From Acinetobacter brisouisimilis (GTDB lineage Bacteria > Pseudomonadota > Gammaproteobacteria > Pseudomonadales > Moraxellaceae): a DNA stretch of 64,000 nucleotides. Positions 8,528 to 18,884 of this stretch are shown in pieces. Within the stretch, counting starts at the first letter, position 1, and the number at the start of each line of letters is the position of its first letter. The position numbers and the translations under genes were made by a program. The notes below the pieces were generated by a model. That model searched no databases. It had not been told where the DNA came from and was given only the letters and a program-made list of their open reading frames with translations. The stretch covers positions 425,246-489,245 of the forward strand of contig NZ_KB851218.1 of NCBI RefSeq assembly GCF_000368265.1. Direction: 5' to 3'.

Positions 8528-9892
8528 ATGTCAACTACCGTGATTATTCTTGCAGCAGGTAAAGGCACGCGCATGCGCTCCAAATTACCAAAAGTGCTTC
8601 AACCACTCGCAGGACAACCTTTACTCGGTCATGTGATTCACACTGCTAAACAACTCCATGCTCAAAATATTATTACAATTTATGGACATGGCGGTGATTT
8701 GGTAAAAAATTCATTCCAGCATGAACATATTCAATGGGTCGAGCAAGCTGAGCAACTTGGTACAGGTCATGCTGTTCAAGTCACTTTACCTGTATTAGCA
8801 CAAGATGGTATTTCCCTTATTTTATATGGTGATGTCCCTCTAGTACGTCAGCAGACTCTTGAGCAACTCGTTGCGGTTTCTAGTGAAACAGGCATTGGCA
8901 TGATTACCCTCACGGTAGACAATCCAACAGGTTACGGGCGGATTGTACGTGACAATGGTAAAATTCAAGCCATTGTTGAACATAAAGATGCCTCAGATGA
9001 ACAACGCCAGATTCAAGAAATTAACACAGGTATTTACTGTGTCAGCAATGCCAAACTGCATGAATGGCTACCCAAACTTTCCAACAATAACGCGCAAGGC
9101 GAATATTACCTGACCGACATTGTGGCAATGGCAGTAGCTGAAGGTTTAGAAATTGCATCAATTCAGCCTGAACAAGCCTTTGAAGTTGAAGGAGTGAATG
9201 ACCGCATTCAACTGGCTGCTTTAGAACGTGAATTTCAAGCCCAGCAAGCTTTAGAACTAATGCGTCAGGGCGTAACGCTGACTGATCCGAAGCGTTTCGA
9301 TTTACGTGGTAACCTCAAAGTTGGACACGATGTTCGTATTGACATCAATGTCATTATTGAAGGTGACTGTGAACTGGGCGATGGCGTTGAAATTGGTACA
9401 GGCTGTGTGCTGAAAAATACTAAAATTGCCGCAGGAACTAAAGTTCAGCCTTACAGCATTTTCGATGGCGCAATTGTCGGTGAAGATACGCAAATTGGTC
9501 CATTTGCCCGTTTACGTCCAGGTGCAAAACTCGCCAATGAAGTCCACATCGGTAACTTTGTTGAAGTCAAAAATACAAGTATTGGTTTAGGCTCTAAAGC
9601 CAACCACTTTACCTATTTAGGCGATGCTGAAGTGGGTGCTGGTTCGAACATCGGCGCAGGAACCATTACCTGTAACTACGATGGCGCAAACAAACACAAA
9701 ACCCTGATTGGCGATGCCGTATTTATTGGCTCAAACAGCTCACTGGTTGCTCCCGTCAAAGTCGGCAGTGGTGCAACCGTGGGTGCAGGTTCAGTCATTA
9801 CTCGTGATGTTGCAGAAAATGCGCTGGCATTTGAACGCGCTCAGCAAGTCGAAAAAACAAATTATCAACGTCCTCAAAAGACTAAGAAATAA
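8528..9892 (+). CDS. glmU: Bifunctional GlcN-1-P acetyltransferase / GlcNAc-1-P uridyltransferase
   Basis: 454 residues, the usual length. The N-terminal nucleotidyltransferase half opens with [17 protein letters not shown]. The C-terminal half is a left-handed beta-helix of hexapeptide repeats; [30 protein letters not shown] and [11 protein letters not shown] are its conserved parts. GlmU makes UDP-GlcNAc, precursor of peptidoglycan, lipid A and, in this window, of the capsule sugars made by gna and the epimerases. glmS follows by 12 bp. Confidence 0.97.
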   Translation: MSTTVIILAAGKGTRMRSKLPKVLQPLAGQPLLGHVIHTAKQLHAQNIITIYGHGGDLVKNSFQHEHIQWVEQAEQLGTGHAVQVTLPVLAQDGISLILYGDVPLVRQQTLEQLVAVSSETGIGMITLTVDNPTGYGRIVRDNGKIQAIVEHKDASDEQRQIQEINTGIYCVSNAKLHEWLPKLSNNNAQGEYYLTDIVAMAVAEGLEIASIQPEQAFEVEGVNDRIQLAALEREFQAQQALELMRQGVTLTDPKRFDLRGNLKVGHDVRIDINVIIEGDCELGDGVEIGTGCVLKNTKIAAGTKVQPYSIFDGAIVGEDTQIGPFARLRPGAKLANEVHIGNFVEVKNTSIGLGSKANHFTYLGDAEVGAGSNIGAGTITCNYDGANKHKTLIGDAVFIGSNSSLVAPVKVGSGATVGAGSVITRDVAENALAFERAQQVEKTNYQRPQKTKK

Positions 9893-9904
9893 AAGGTAAA
9901 TTCT

Positions 9905-11746
9905 ATGTGTGGTATTGTTGGTGGCGTTGCAGAACGAAATATCAGCGAGATTTTGATTGAAGGTCTCAAGCGTCTTGAATACCGTGGTTACGACTCGGCA
10001 GGACTGGCACTCATTAGTCATGGACAAGTCCTTCGCGAACGCCGCGTTGGTAAAGTGGTTAACCTTGAAGAAGCGGTGAAAACCCATCAGGTTGCAGGGA
10101 CTTTGGGAATTGCACATACGCGCTGGGCAACCCACGGTAAACCGACTGAAACCAATGCTCATCCGCATATTTCAGGCAAAGTGGCTGTAGTACATAACGG
10201 TATCATTGAAAACTATGCTGAACTCAAAGCCGATTTACAAGCACAGGGTTATGTGTTTAGTTCTCAAACCGATACTGAAGTGGTCGCACACTTGGTGGAT
10301 GAAGCCCTAAAAACTGCCGATTCATTGTTAGTCGCGGTACAAAGCATTGTGTCAAAATTCAAAGGCGCTTATGCACTCGGGATTGTTCATGCAGACTATC
10401 CAGATGAACTGATTACTGTACGTGAAGGTTCTCCACTGGTGATTGGTGTCGGGATTGGTGAAAACTTTATTGGTTCAGACCAGTTGGCATTGTTACCGAT
10501 TACCAACCGCTTTATTTACCTTGAAGAGGGTGATATTGCTCGTCTAACCCGTAGCAGCATTGAAATTTATGCACATGGTACTCAAGCCATTCAACGTCCT
10601 GTTAAAGAGCTTGATGCAACGGTGAGTAATTCATCTAAAGGTGAATACAAACACTACATGCTCAAAGAAATTTATGAGCAACCAGAAGCTTTGCAGCAAA
10701 CAATTTCTCAGGCACTCAATGGCAATGCCTTACGTGAAGATTTCCTTGCTGATGCAGAAATCAACTTTAGTAATATTGAGCAAATCCAGATTATTGCCTG
10801 TGGTACCAGTTACCATGCCGGCATGATTGCCAAATACTGGGCAGAACAACTGATTGATGTGCCTTGTCAGGTCGAAATTGCCAGTGAATTCCGCTATCGC
10901 TCTCCTGTGATTATTAACCGTACCTTGTATGTGTGTATCTCACAGTCAGGTGAAACTGCCGATACACTTGCTGCACTACGCGACACGCAAAAACGTGCTG
11001 CAGCTAAAGGCTTAAATATTGCCACCATGACCATCTGTAACGTCGCAACTTCATCGATGGTACGCGAAACTGACCATCATTTATTGACGTTGGCAGGTCC
11101 TGAAATTGGTGTGGCTTCGACCAAGGCCTTTACGACACAGTTGGCAGCATTAATGCTGTTATTACTGAAAATTGGGCAGGTCAAACAACGGATTTCTGCT
11201 GAGCAGATGACTGAAATTACAAATGCGCTTTGGCATTGTCCGAAAGTCATCCTAGATACTTTACAACACAATGCTGAAATTCTGCGCTTGTCTGAATTGT
11301 TTGTTGAAAAGCAGCACTGCCTGTTCTTGGGTCGCGGAACGCATTTCCCAATCGCATTGGAAGGCGCGCTAAAACTCAAAGAGATTTCTTATATTCATGC
11401 TGAAGGTTATGCTGCAGGCGAATTGAAACATGGCCCATTGGCACTAGTTGACAATGATATGCCTGTGGTCATTCTTGCTCCGAAAGATGACATGCTCGAC
11501 AAACTCAAGTCCAATATGGAAGAAGTTCAGGCACGTGGTGGCGAGCTGTTTATTTTTGCCGATGAGCAAAGTGGAATTACTGAAAAAGACCGTCAACATG
11601 TGGTCAATATTCCAAGTGTGAATACATGGTTAGCGCCAATTGTTTACAGTGTGCCTGTACAATTGCTCTCATACCATGTTGCGGTACTTCGTGGTACAGA
11701 CGTTGACCAGCCACGTAACCTCGCCAAGAGTGTTACAGTCGAATAA
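9905..11746 (+). CDS. glmS: Glutamine-fructose-6-phosphate aminotransferase
   Basis: 613 residues. The N-terminal glutaminase starts with the catalytic Cys2 (MCGIVGG), followed by RLEYRGYDSAG. Two SIS isomerase domains follow (CGTSYHAG near 300; SQSGETADTL near 350; GRGTHFPIALEGALKLKE near 480). The C-terminus ends DVDQPRNLAKSVTVE, the family's closing motif. GlmS makes glucosamine-6-phosphate, the entry point to UDP-GlcNAc. In many bacteria glmUS is controlled post-transcriptionally; I see no glmS ribozyme here. A strong terminator follows. Confidence 0.98.
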   Translation: MCGIVGGVAERNISEILIEGLKRLEYRGYDSAGLALISHGQVLRERRVGKVVNLEEAVKTHQVAGTLGIAHTRWATHGKPTETNAHPHISGKVAVVHNGIIENYAELKADLQAQGYVFSSQTDTEVVAHLVDEALKTADSLLVAVQSIVSKFKGAYALGIVHADYPDELITVREGSPLVIGVGIGENFIGSDQLALLPITNRFIYLEEGDIARLTRSSIEIYAHGTQAIQRPVKELDATVSNSSKGEYKHYMLKEIYEQPEALQQTISQALNGNALREDFLADAEINFSNIEQIQIIACGTSYHAGMIAKYWAEQLIDVPCQVEIASEFRYRSPVIINRTLYVCISQSGETADTLAALRDTQKRAAAKGLNIATMTICNVATSSMVRETDHHLLTLAGPEIGVASTKAFTTQLAALMLLLLKIGQVKQRISAEQMTEITNALWHCPKVILDTLQHNAEILRLSELFVEKQHCLFLGRGTHFPIALEGALKLKEISYIHAEGYAAGELKHGPLALVDNDMPVVILAPKDDMLDKLKSNMEEVQARGGELFIFADEQSGITEKDRQHVVNIPSVNTWLAPIVYSVPVQLLSYHVAVLRGTDVDQPRNLAKSVTVE

Positions 11747-11794
11747 GGTTTCTGTAAAAAGAGTAGAAAAACTCTCTGTAACCATAATACATCC

Positions 11795-11830
11795 AAACCG
11801 CCAGTGATTTTTAAATCACTGGCGGTTTTT
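11795..11830 (+). terminator. glmS terminator
   Basis: A near-perfect 34-nt palindrome, AAACCGCCAGTGATTT paired with its complement, followed by T residues, about 50 bp after the glmS stop. Confidence 0.9.
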
Positions 11831-11942
11831 CTTTATATTCAAAATAAAATTTTTTTAGCCATCCCAATATTTTTTTAGTTTTGCTGCTTTAAAAGTCTCT
11901 AAAAATCATAATGCTGAAAATTTCATTTTTACTGAGTTGATC

Positions 11943-12542
11943 ATGTCGGCATTTTTTTATGGTCTGAGTACTGGGTTTTCTTTGCTGCTCGCGATTGGGG
12001 CGCAAAATGCATTTGTTCTCAAGCAAGGGCTGAAACAACAATATCTGTTTTGGGTTGCCCTGATTTGTGCCCTCTCCGATTCTCTTTTGATTTTTCTTGG
12101 GGTTAAGGGTTTTTCACACGTGATTGTTCAATTTCCACACATCCCGATGATTGCACAATACGTTGGAGCAGTATTTTTATTTGGCTATGGCTTACGCAGT
12201 TTTTATCAAGCCCTTTATAGCACTGTTGCCTTGGATCCCAGTCAGCACGAACCAGAAAGCCAATTGAAAATTATCGGGATATGTCTGGCATTAACATGGC
12301 TCAACCCACATGTCTATTTAGATACCATGTTGCTGGTCGGTTCGGTTTCTACGCAATTCCCCCCCGAAACCCATCTGTTTGCCTGTGGTGCAATCCTCGC
12401 ATCATGGCTGTTTTTCTTTAGTCTGGCTTATGGTGCCAAAATATTGCTGCCTATATTTCAGCGCCCGCAATCATGGAAAATTCTGGATACTGTCATTGGC
12501 TGTATCATGTGGGGAATTGCGTTGCACTTAGCCACGGGCTAA
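11943..12542 (+). CDS. LysE/ArgO-family amino acid exporter
   Basis: 199 residues from the ATG at 11943. It starts MSAFFYGLSTGFSLLLAIGAQNAFVLKQG, here cited for its GAQNAFVLKQG core, which is diagnostic for the LysE/ArgO family of basic amino acid exporters. About six membrane segments are visible, and TWLNPHVYLDTMLLVGS is the second family motif. ArgO exports arginine in E. coli; the substrate here is not proven. The gene stands alone after the glmS terminator. A TTG two codons upstream is possible but unlikely. Confidence 0.88.
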   Translation: MSAFFYGLSTGFSLLLAIGAQNAFVLKQGLKQQYLFWVALICALSDSLLIFLGVKGFSHVIVQFPHIPMIAQYVGAVFLFGYGLRSFYQALYSTVALDPSQHEPESQLKIIGICLALTWLNPHVYLDTMLLVGSVSTQFPPETHLFACGAILASWLFFFSLAYGAKILLPIFQRPQSWKILDTVIGCIMWGIALHLATG

Positions 12543-13068
12543 AACCCTAAAATTGACTGCATATTCTGGCAATGTGTAGTTTTTTAATGTGCCATTTACA
12601 CTCAAGTGATGACTTTACAAATCACAGTGTCGCGCCCCTGCACTTTCATCCAAATAAAAAACTGATTTGATCCGATCTTTTAAGTATGATTCATCGCAAA
12701 TTTTAAACTTTTAGGTATTTATAATTATAACTAAACAATTGAAACCATTTTATTTTATTTATATTTTTCATTAATTTGCATGAAAATATAATTATTTTTG
12801 AAAGAAAATGAATATTTTCAAAAATTCAAATAAACACAAGTATTTAAATATCAATATTTTTTAAATAAAAATAAATAGAACAATTATATTTAAAAAAACT
12901 TTCTATTAATATATCTACACAATTGTTATACTAAAGTCTTATTTCGTTCAATCTCTGTTCTCGCTTCTTAAATATCCTGTTTTATTTTTTAGCACCTTTT
13001 GAACACTTTTTATGTCGATCTTTTTGCCGATTTTTCTGGCAAGTCATTTAATTTTTAAGGTCAATTGA
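12543..13068. other. AT-rich non-coding gap upstream of mqo
   Basis: 526 bp with no gene. The middle (about 12700-12930) is very AT-rich with phased-looking A and T tracts. A TATACT at 12927-12932 could be the -10 element of an mqo promoter, about 140 bp before the start codon; no convincing -35 accompanies it. Confidence 0.45.
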
Positions 13069-14676
13069 ATGCGTAAGTTTTTAAAAGCTTTATTAATACT
13101 GCTCTTGGTATTGATAATTCTTGCTGTGATATTTTTGTTTAGACCGATTGCGTCTAAAAAAATTAATACAACCCAAGGTGAACCTGTTGTTGATGTTGTG
13201 CTGATTGGTGGTGGCATCATGAGTGCGACACTTGGGACTTATCTGAATGAGTTACAGCCAAACTGGCAAATTCGTATGTATGAGCGCCTCGATAACGTTG
13301 CACTCGAAAGCTCAAACGGCTTTAACAATGCAGGTACGGGTCACTCAGGCTTCATGGAAATGAACTATACCGAAGAAAAAGACGGTAAAATGGACATTTC
13401 TAAAGCAGAAAAAGTCGCGTCTCAGTTTGAAGTCGCAAAACAATTCTGGGCATACCAAGTCAAACAAGGCGTTTTGGGCATACCAACCAGCTTTATTAAT
13501 CTTGTACCTCATCATGCTTTTGTAATGGATGACAACGTTCAATTCCTTGAAAAACGTTATGCAGCCATGATCAAAAGCCCATTCTTCCAAGGTATGAAGT
13601 TTACTGAAGACCCAAATCAGATTAAGCAATGGGCTCCTTTGGTCATGGAAGGGCGTGACCCGAAACAGAAAGTTGCGGCAACCCGTATGGAAATTGGTTC
13701 TGATGTGAACTATGGTTCGATCACGCGCCAATTGGTTGGGCATTTGGAAAAATCGCCAAACTTCAAATTGCAAACATCTACCGAAGTGACGGGTATTAGC
13801 CCAAATGATGACAAAACTTGGTCTGTTGCATTTAAAGATTTAAAAACAGGCAAAGTCGACCATGTCAAAACTCGCTTTGTGTTTATTGGTGCAGGCGGTG
13901 CAGCAATTAAAATGTTGCAAATGACTGGCTTACCAGAAGCGAAGCAATATGCTGGTTTCCCTGTGGGCGGCGAATTCCTGATTACCGACAATCCAAAAGT
14001 TGCAGCGCAACATACAGCGAAATTGTATGGTCGTGCTGACTTTGGCGCGCCACCAATGTCCGTACCACATATCGATACCCGTTATATTGATGGTAAGAAA
14101 TATGTGCTGTTTGGCCCATTTGCAACTTACTCAAACAAGTTCCTGAAAAATGGTTCACAGCTTGATCTGATTGCCAATACCAACAAAAACAACGTTTTGC
14201 CAATGACTGCAATCGGTATGGAAAACATGGACTTGGTGAAATATCTGATTAGCCAAGTGATGATGTCGGACGAAGACCGCTTCCGTGAGTTGAAACGCTA
14301 CTATCCAAATGCCAACCCGAAAGACTGGCACTTAAGCCAAGGTGGTCAGCGCGTACAGATCATTAAGAAAGAACCTGGCCAACCTGCAAAATTGCAGTTT
14401 GGTACTGAAGTTTTTGTGTCCAAAGACCATGCAATTGCAGCATTGATGGGTGCTTCTCCAGGCGCATCCACTTCGCCATACATCATTTTGAATGTTCTGG
14501 AAAAAGCCTTCCCGACACAAACCAAAGGTGCATGGAACGGCAAGTTGCATGAAATTATTCGCTCTTATCAACAAGACTTGGGCGAAAACCCAGCGTTGTT
14601 AGATCAGGTGCGTCAATACACCAGCTCAACACTGGGCTTACATTACACGCCTGTTGCCGAGCAAGCGCACAAATAA
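13069..14676 (+). CDS. mqo: Malate:quinone oxidoreductase
   Basis: 535 residues. Mqo oxidises malate to oxaloacetate and passes electrons to the quinone pool at the inner membrane. After a hydrophobic N-terminal segment (about 7-26, [18 protein letters not shown]) comes the FAD-binding motif [54 protein letters not shown] and [10 protein letters not shown] are conserved Mqo motifs. The N-terminal anchor is typical of the longer gamma-proteobacterial form. It is a single gene with a long AT-rich leader region and its own terminator. Confidence 0.96.
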   Translation: MRKFLKALLILLLVLIILAVIFLFRPIASKKINTTQGEPVVDVVLIGGGIMSATLGTYLNELQPNWQIRMYERLDNVALESSNGFNNAGTGHSGFMEMNYTEEKDGKMDISKAEKVASQFEVAKQFWAYQVKQGVLGIPTSFINLVPHHAFVMDDNVQFLEKRYAAMIKSPFFQGMKFTEDPNQIKQWAPLVMEGRDPKQKVAATRMEIGSDVNYGSITRQLVGHLEKSPNFKLQTSTEVTGISPNDDKTWSVAFKDLKTGKVDHVKTRFVFIGAGGAAIKMLQMTGLPEAKQYAGFPVGGEFLITDNPKVAAQHTAKLYGRADFGAPPMSVPHIDTRYIDGKKYVLFGPFATYSNKFLKNGSQLDLIANTNKNNVLPMTAIGMENMDLVKYLISQVMMSDEDRFRELKRYYPNANPKDWHLSQGGQRVQIIKKEPGQPAKLQFGTEVFVSKDHAIAALMGASPGASTSPYIILNVLEKAFPTQTKGAWNGKLHEIIRSYQQDLGENPALLDQVRQYTSSTLGLHYTPVAEQAHK

Positions 14677-14695
14677 TTTAAATCATCAAAAGCAG

Positions 14696-14722
14696 AAGGG
14701 ATGAAGCCATTCATCCCTTTTG
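14696..14722 (+). terminator. mqo terminator
   Basis: Perfect stem AAGGGATGAA/TTCATCCCTT with loop GCCA, then TTGTCATTTTT, about 20 bp after the mqo stop. Confidence 0.7.
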
Positions 14723-14766
14723 TCATTTTTAAGCCCGAACCTATTTTTTGATTTTCAATATCCCTA

Positions 14767-16017
14767 ATGTCTGACACGATTTCACCTTTTGCTGCCCTGA
14801 CTTGTCGCGATTTCTCGTTGCTGACGATCAATCAGTGCTGCCTGACGCTGGCGGTTTTGATTCAGGAAGTAGTGCTAGGTTTTTATTTATATCAACTGAC
14901 CCACAACCCGATTCTACTTGGTCTAGTCGGATTGGCAGAGTTTGTACCCTTTGCGCTGCTCTCGCTTTGGGGTGGTTATATTGCTGACCGTTTTAACCGA
15001 CAACGCATTTTACAGCTCAGTTTTAGCAGTTCGATTCCATTGTCAGCATTGCTCTGGTTATGTTTTTCTAGCCATCAACAACAGCTTTTATCCGATACAC
15101 CATTTTTAGTCGGTGTTTACGGGATCATCTTTTTATTTGGCTGTATTCGCGGGGTTTATAGCCCGTGTTTTAATTCGCTACGCCCGTTTCTGGTTCCTGA
15201 AAAACTGTACAGTAATGCCGCAACATGGACGGCATTATGTTGGCAAATCAATGCGGTGCTTGCTCCTGTTTTGGCTGGATTACTGCTGGCGCATGCAGGT
15301 TTAAATACAACTTTTTTGCTGATTGTACTGCTATTTATGCTCGGCAGTCTGGCACTTTGGCAGCTCAAAGCACGAGATTTTCCACCGCTTGCCAATGGCT
15401 CAGTCTGGTCAAGCCTGAAAGATGCTGCGGCATTTTTACTGCAAAGCCGGGTGCTGTTCTGGGCGATGTTGCTGGATGTCACCTCGGTATTTTTTGGCGG
15501 TGTGATCGCACTGCTGCCGATGTTTGCTCAAGATGTGCTGCATCTCGATGCCGATGGTTTTGGGTTGCTACGCGCTGCCCCTGCCTGTGGTTCGTTGCTG
15601 ATGATGAGCACGTTGGTGAAGTTCCCACCCCAACAGCAACTTTGGTACAAAATGCTGTGTGCCGTTGCAGGGTTTGCCTGCTGTGGTTTTGCCTTTGCCC
15701 TGAGTCGGCATCTCTACCTTGCGGTACTGATCTTGCTACTGATGGGTGCATGTGACAGTTATAGCATTGTGATTCGGCAGACTTTATTACAACTGATTCC
15801 ACCCAAAGCCATGCTAGGGCGGATTGCCGCGATTAATGGGATTTTTGTTACCTCAGGCAATCAGCTCGGCGCATTACAGTCCAGTATTCTAGCACGTTTA
15901 TTTGGGATTATTCCCGCGATGCTACTCGGTTCAAGTTTATCTTTACTGACGGTGCTGCTGAGTTACCGACAAACCCGTGATCAGGCTTCTGATCGTTCTT
16001 TTTCCAATGAAACCTAA
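14767..16017 (+). CDS. MFS transporter (enterobactin-exporter-like, MFS_3 type)
   Basis: 416 residues with 10-12 membrane segments. The loop motif GGYIADRFNRQRIL near residue 75 is the MFS signature between segments 2 and 3. The overall pattern (FLYQLTHNPILLGLVGLAEF; SLRPFLVPEKLYSNA; GACDSYSIVIRQTLLQLIPP) resembles the MFS_3/EntS group, whose members export siderophores or other small molecules. The substrate cannot be told. The stop codon is followed immediately by the next open frame, so both are probably co-expressed. Confidence 0.82.
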   Translation: MSDTISPFAALTCRDFSLLTINQCCLTLAVLIQEVVLGFYLYQLTHNPILLGLVGLAEFVPFALLSLWGGYIADRFNRQRILQLSFSSSIPLSALLWLCFSSHQQQLLSDTPFLVGVYGIIFLFGCIRGVYSPCFNSLRPFLVPEKLYSNAATWTALCWQINAVLAPVLAGLLLAHAGLNTTFLLIVLLFMLGSLALWQLKARDFPPLANGSVWSSLKDAAAFLLQSRVLFWAMLLDVTSVFFGGVIALLPMFAQDVLHLDADGFGLLRAAPACGSLLMMSTLVKFPPQQQLWYKMLCAVAGFACCGFAFALSRHLYLAVLILLLMGACDSYSIVIRQTLLQLIPPKAMLGRIAAINGIFVTSGNQLGALQSSILARLFGIIPAMLLGSSLSLLTVLLSYRQTRDQASDRSFSNET

Positions 16018-16032
16018 GTGTGTTTGTCGTTT

Positions 16033-16476
16033 ATGTCTTGGTCAAAATTGAGTCTCTGTCTTCTATATAGTTTATTTGGCTTGGTCATTTTGCATGCCTG
16101 CTATATTGCAATTTTAGGTGGAACGGCGATTTTCTTTTGGCTCGACCTCAGCTTAGTTGTGGTTTATCAATTGCAACTCAAACAAAGTTTGTTACGCAGT
16201 TGTAGCTTGCTGATTTTACCGATTTGTCTGTTGTTATCGCTGTATCTGCATTTGTCTTTTATTGGGCTGCTGTTACCGCATTTGAGTCTGTCCGCCTATT
16301 ATTTCTCTGGTCGCTCTAAACAGCTCACTAAATGTCAGCATTTACTCTTGGCGAGCCTGCTGAGTGTATGTTTGCTGATTTTTTTGAGCGTACAGATCAC
16401 TTATTTTCATCAGCTACAACAGCACTATGCTGCATTTCATACAGATGAGTCATGGCAACAGTTTGGCGCTTTATAA
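16033..16476 (+). CDS. Hydrophobic protein of unknown function behind the MFS transporter
   Basis: About 147 residues from the ATG at 16033; a GTG at 16018, directly after the upstream stop codon, would give 152. The protein is strongly hydrophobic and leucine-rich, with probable membrane segments at about 8-48, 57-90 and 103-124, and a short soluble tail containing HQLQQHYAAFHTDESW. Several cysteines lie in the membrane parts. I do not recognise a family. The tight linkage to the transporter suggests they are translated together. Confidence 0.6.
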   Translation: MSWSKLSLCLLYSLFGLVILHACYIAILGGTAIFFWLDLSLVVVYQLQLKQSLLRSCSLLILPICLLLSLYLHLSFIGLLLPHLSLSAYYFSGRSKQLTKCQHLLLASLLSVCLLIFLSVQITYFHQLQQHYAAFHTDESWQQFGAL

Positions 16477-16599
16477 ACAGTTAAGAATAAATGTTTAGCT
16501 TCATGATTTTACTGAATATGGTTATCAGAAACTCCATTAACCGACAAATAAGCTTTTGCGCATACTAGAGCGCTTTTCGTAAAACTTTAGAAGAATTGT

Positions 16600-17481
16600 A
16601 TGATGAAAATTTTAGATGGTGGTGTAGGACGTGAATTGGCGCGTCGTGGTGCACCATTTCGTCAACCAGAGTGGTCTGCACTTGCCCTTTGGGAAGCTCC
16701 CGAAATTGTCAAAGATGTGCATCTCGACTTTATTCAGTCAGGTGCAGAAGTCATTACCACCAATAACTATGCCGTAGTTCCTTTTCATATCGGTCAGGAA
16801 CGTTTCGATGCTGAAGTTCGCCAACTGGTTCAAGTCGCGGTTAATCAGGCCAAACAGGCGGTTCAGGAAAGTGGTCGAGATGTCCAGATCGCAGGTTGCT
16901 TGCCACCATTATTTGGTTCGTACCGCGCTGACTTGTTCCAAGAAGATCATGTGCGTGAACTGGCTTTGCCGATTATTGAAACATTGGCAGATCAGGTCGA
17001 TTTCTGGTTAGCAGAAACCCAATCCAGCCTGAAAGAAGTGGAAATGGTGCACAACCTGCTTCCAAAAGATGGCAAAGCGTACTGTGTCTCTTTCACCTTG
17101 CAAGATGTGTTGCGACAAGACCGTGCTTACTTGCGTTCGGGTGAAAACCTTGCTCAAGTGGTTGAAGTGATTCGTCGTATCGGTGCAAAAGCCGTGCTAT
17201 TTAACTGCTGTCAGCCTGAAGTGATTTTGCAAGCGATTCAGGAAATCAAACAACTTGCTCCTGAGTTGACCATTGGTGCCTATGCCAATGCTTTTCCACC
17301 ACAAGATGAATCAGCCACTGCCAACGATGGCTTGGATGAAGTGCGTCAAGATCTTGATCCAACGGCTTACTTAAGCTTTGCCAAACAATGGCAAGATGCA
17401 GGAGCATCTTTAATTGGTGGTTGCTGTGGTATTACGCCTGCGCACATTGCCGAGCTTTCTGCTTTTTTTAAAGAAGAATAA
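16600..17481 (+). CDS. mmuM: Homocysteine S-methyltransferase family protein
   Basis: 293 residues. It starts MMKILDGGVGRELARRGAP, the ILDGGxGxEL motif of the homocysteine-binding barrel. The zinc ligands are visible as Cys in LFNCCQPE near residue 207 and the pair in IGGCCGITPAHI near 272-275. MmuM methylates homocysteine to methionine with S-methylmethionine or SAM. The permease gene starts 2 bp after the stop, recalling the E. coli mmuP-mmuM pair, although the permease here looks like the ArcD/LysI type. The gene name is tentative. Confidence 0.8.
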   Translation: MMKILDGGVGRELARRGAPFRQPEWSALALWEAPEIVKDVHLDFIQSGAEVITTNNYAVVPFHIGQERFDAEVRQLVQVAVNQAKQAVQESGRDVQIAGCLPPLFGSYRADLFQEDHVRELALPIIETLADQVDFWLAETQSSLKEVEMVHNLLPKDGKAYCVSFTLQDVLRQDRAYLRSGENLAQVVEVIRRIGAKAVLFNCCQPEVILQAIQEIKQLAPELTIGAYANAFPPQDESATANDGLDEVRQDLDPTAYLSFAKQWQDAGASLIGGCCGITPAHIAELSAFFKEE

Positions 17482-17483
17482 TC

Positions 17484-18824
17484 ATGTCTTCTACAAAAAT
17501 TGGTTTACTGTCGCTGACCGCACTGGTGTTTAGCTCCATGGTCGGCTCTGGGGTGTTTAGCTTGCCGCAGAACATGGCAGCCGTTGCCAATGGTTCAGCC
17601 CTGCTGCTTGCATGGTTGATTACAGGCGTTGGCATTTTATTTTTGGCATTTTCACTGTTGTATTTATCGCGTCAGTATCCTGAACTGGATGGCGGAATTT
17701 ATAACTATGCCCGTGCAGGTTTTGGCGAGCTGATTGGCTTCTGCTCGGCATGGGGTTACTGGCTGTGTACCACGATCGGCATTGTCGGCTATGTGGTGAT
17801 CGTATTTTCAAGTCTCGGCACATTTGTGGATAGCAAAGAACATGTAATCTTTGGTGATGGCAATACCCTTTATGCCCTGATCGGTTCATCGATCTTTGTC
17901 TGGCTAGTACACTGGCTGGTCAGTCGCGGGATTAAAGAAGCAGCCGTGGTCAATTTGATCGCCACGATTGCCAAAATCGTACCGATGGTGGTGTTTATTG
18001 CCTGTAGTTTGGTCGCATTTAAACTGGATGTATTCCAACTCAACTTGCATGATTTCTCCCTAAAAATGCCACTTTGGGAACAGGTCAAAGACCTGATGCT
18101 GATTACCTTATGGGTATTTACAGGCATTGAAGGTGCCGTGGTGCTGTCTTCTCGTGCACGCAATCGTCATGACATTGGTAAAGCCACTGTGTTTGGAGTG
18201 TTATTGGCTCTCGCCTTTTATGTAATGGTCACGGTTTTGTCTTACGGCGTAACGAGTCGTGCCGAAATTGCAGGTATGCATAATCCATCTATGGCAACCC
18301 TTTTGACCCAGTTGATTGGTTTACTAGGCACGATTGTGATTACCGTAGGTCTAATGATTTCAGTGGCATCATCTTATTTAAGCTGGACATTGTTCGCCAC
18401 GGAAATCCCTTTCTTGGCTGCGAAGAATGGCGCTTTCCCTGCAACCTTCCTCAAGACCAACGCCAATAACGTACCAATTTCATCGCTGTGGCTGACTTCG
18501 ATTGTGGTACAAGCTGCATTGATTGGCGTGTATTTTTTCAATAAAAACTACACATGGTTATTAATGATTTCTTCCGTGATGATTCTGTTGCCGTATTTGT
18601 TGGTTTCGGCTTTTTATCTAAAAGAATCAGGCAAAAATAAACAGCCAAAACACATCCTGATTGCTCTCGTTGCGACAGTTTATGCAGTGTGGTTATTGTA
18701 TGCCGCAGATCTGTCTTTACTGTGGGATTCGGTACAACTGTACATGGTCGGGCTAATGATTTTCATCTATAGCTATGTAAAACATAAAAAACGCCTTACC
18801 ATGGATGACCAATCATTCACATAA
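17484..18824 (+). CDS. APC-family basic amino acid/polyamine antiporter
   Basis: 446 residues and about 12 membrane segments. The first, SLTALVFSSMVGSGVFSLPQNM, carries the GSG substrate-binding loop of the APC superfamily, and GGIYNYARAGFGELIGFCSAW and LMLITLWVFTGIEGAVVLSSRARN fit the arginine:ornithine antiporter group (ArcD/LysI, AdiC relatives). It probably exchanges amino acids across the inner membrane; substrate unproven. It is co-transcribed with the upstream methyltransferase (2-bp gap) and ends at a strong terminator. Confidence 0.85.
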   Translation: MSSTKIGLLSLTALVFSSMVGSGVFSLPQNMAAVANGSALLLAWLITGVGILFLAFSLLYLSRQYPELDGGIYNYARAGFGELIGFCSAWGYWLCTTIGIVGYVVIVFSSLGTFVDSKEHVIFGDGNTLYALIGSSIFVWLVHWLVSRGIKEAAVVNLIATIAKIVPMVVFIACSLVAFKLDVFQLNLHDFSLKMPLWEQVKDLMLITLWVFTGIEGAVVLSSRARNRHDIGKATVFGVLLALAFYVMVTVLSYGVTSRAEIAGMHNPSMATLLTQLIGLLGTIVITVGLMISVASSYLSWTLFATEIPFLAAKNGAFPATFLKTNANNVPISSLWLTSIVVQAALIGVYFFNKNYTWLLMISSVMILLPYLLVSAFYLKESGKNKQPKHILIALVATVYAVWLLYAADLSLLWDSVQLYMVGLMIFIYSYVKHKKRLTMDDQSFT

Positions 18825-18840
18825 ATCAATCTGACATAAA

Positions 18841-18867
18841 AAAACGGCTCTGATGAGCCGTTTTTTT
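18841..18867. terminator. Bidirectional terminator between the APC permease and gltP
   Basis: Stem AAAACGGCTC/GAGCCGTTTT with a TGAT loop and T-tract. It serves the permease gene (plus) and gltP (minus). Confidence 0.88.
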
Positions 18868-18884
18868 ATCTGCCACAAATCATC

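Noticed and set aside
15225..15755. 176-codon open frame on the plus strand
   Set aside because: Out of frame inside the MFS transporter; rich in Cys and Arg as expected for a shifted frame.
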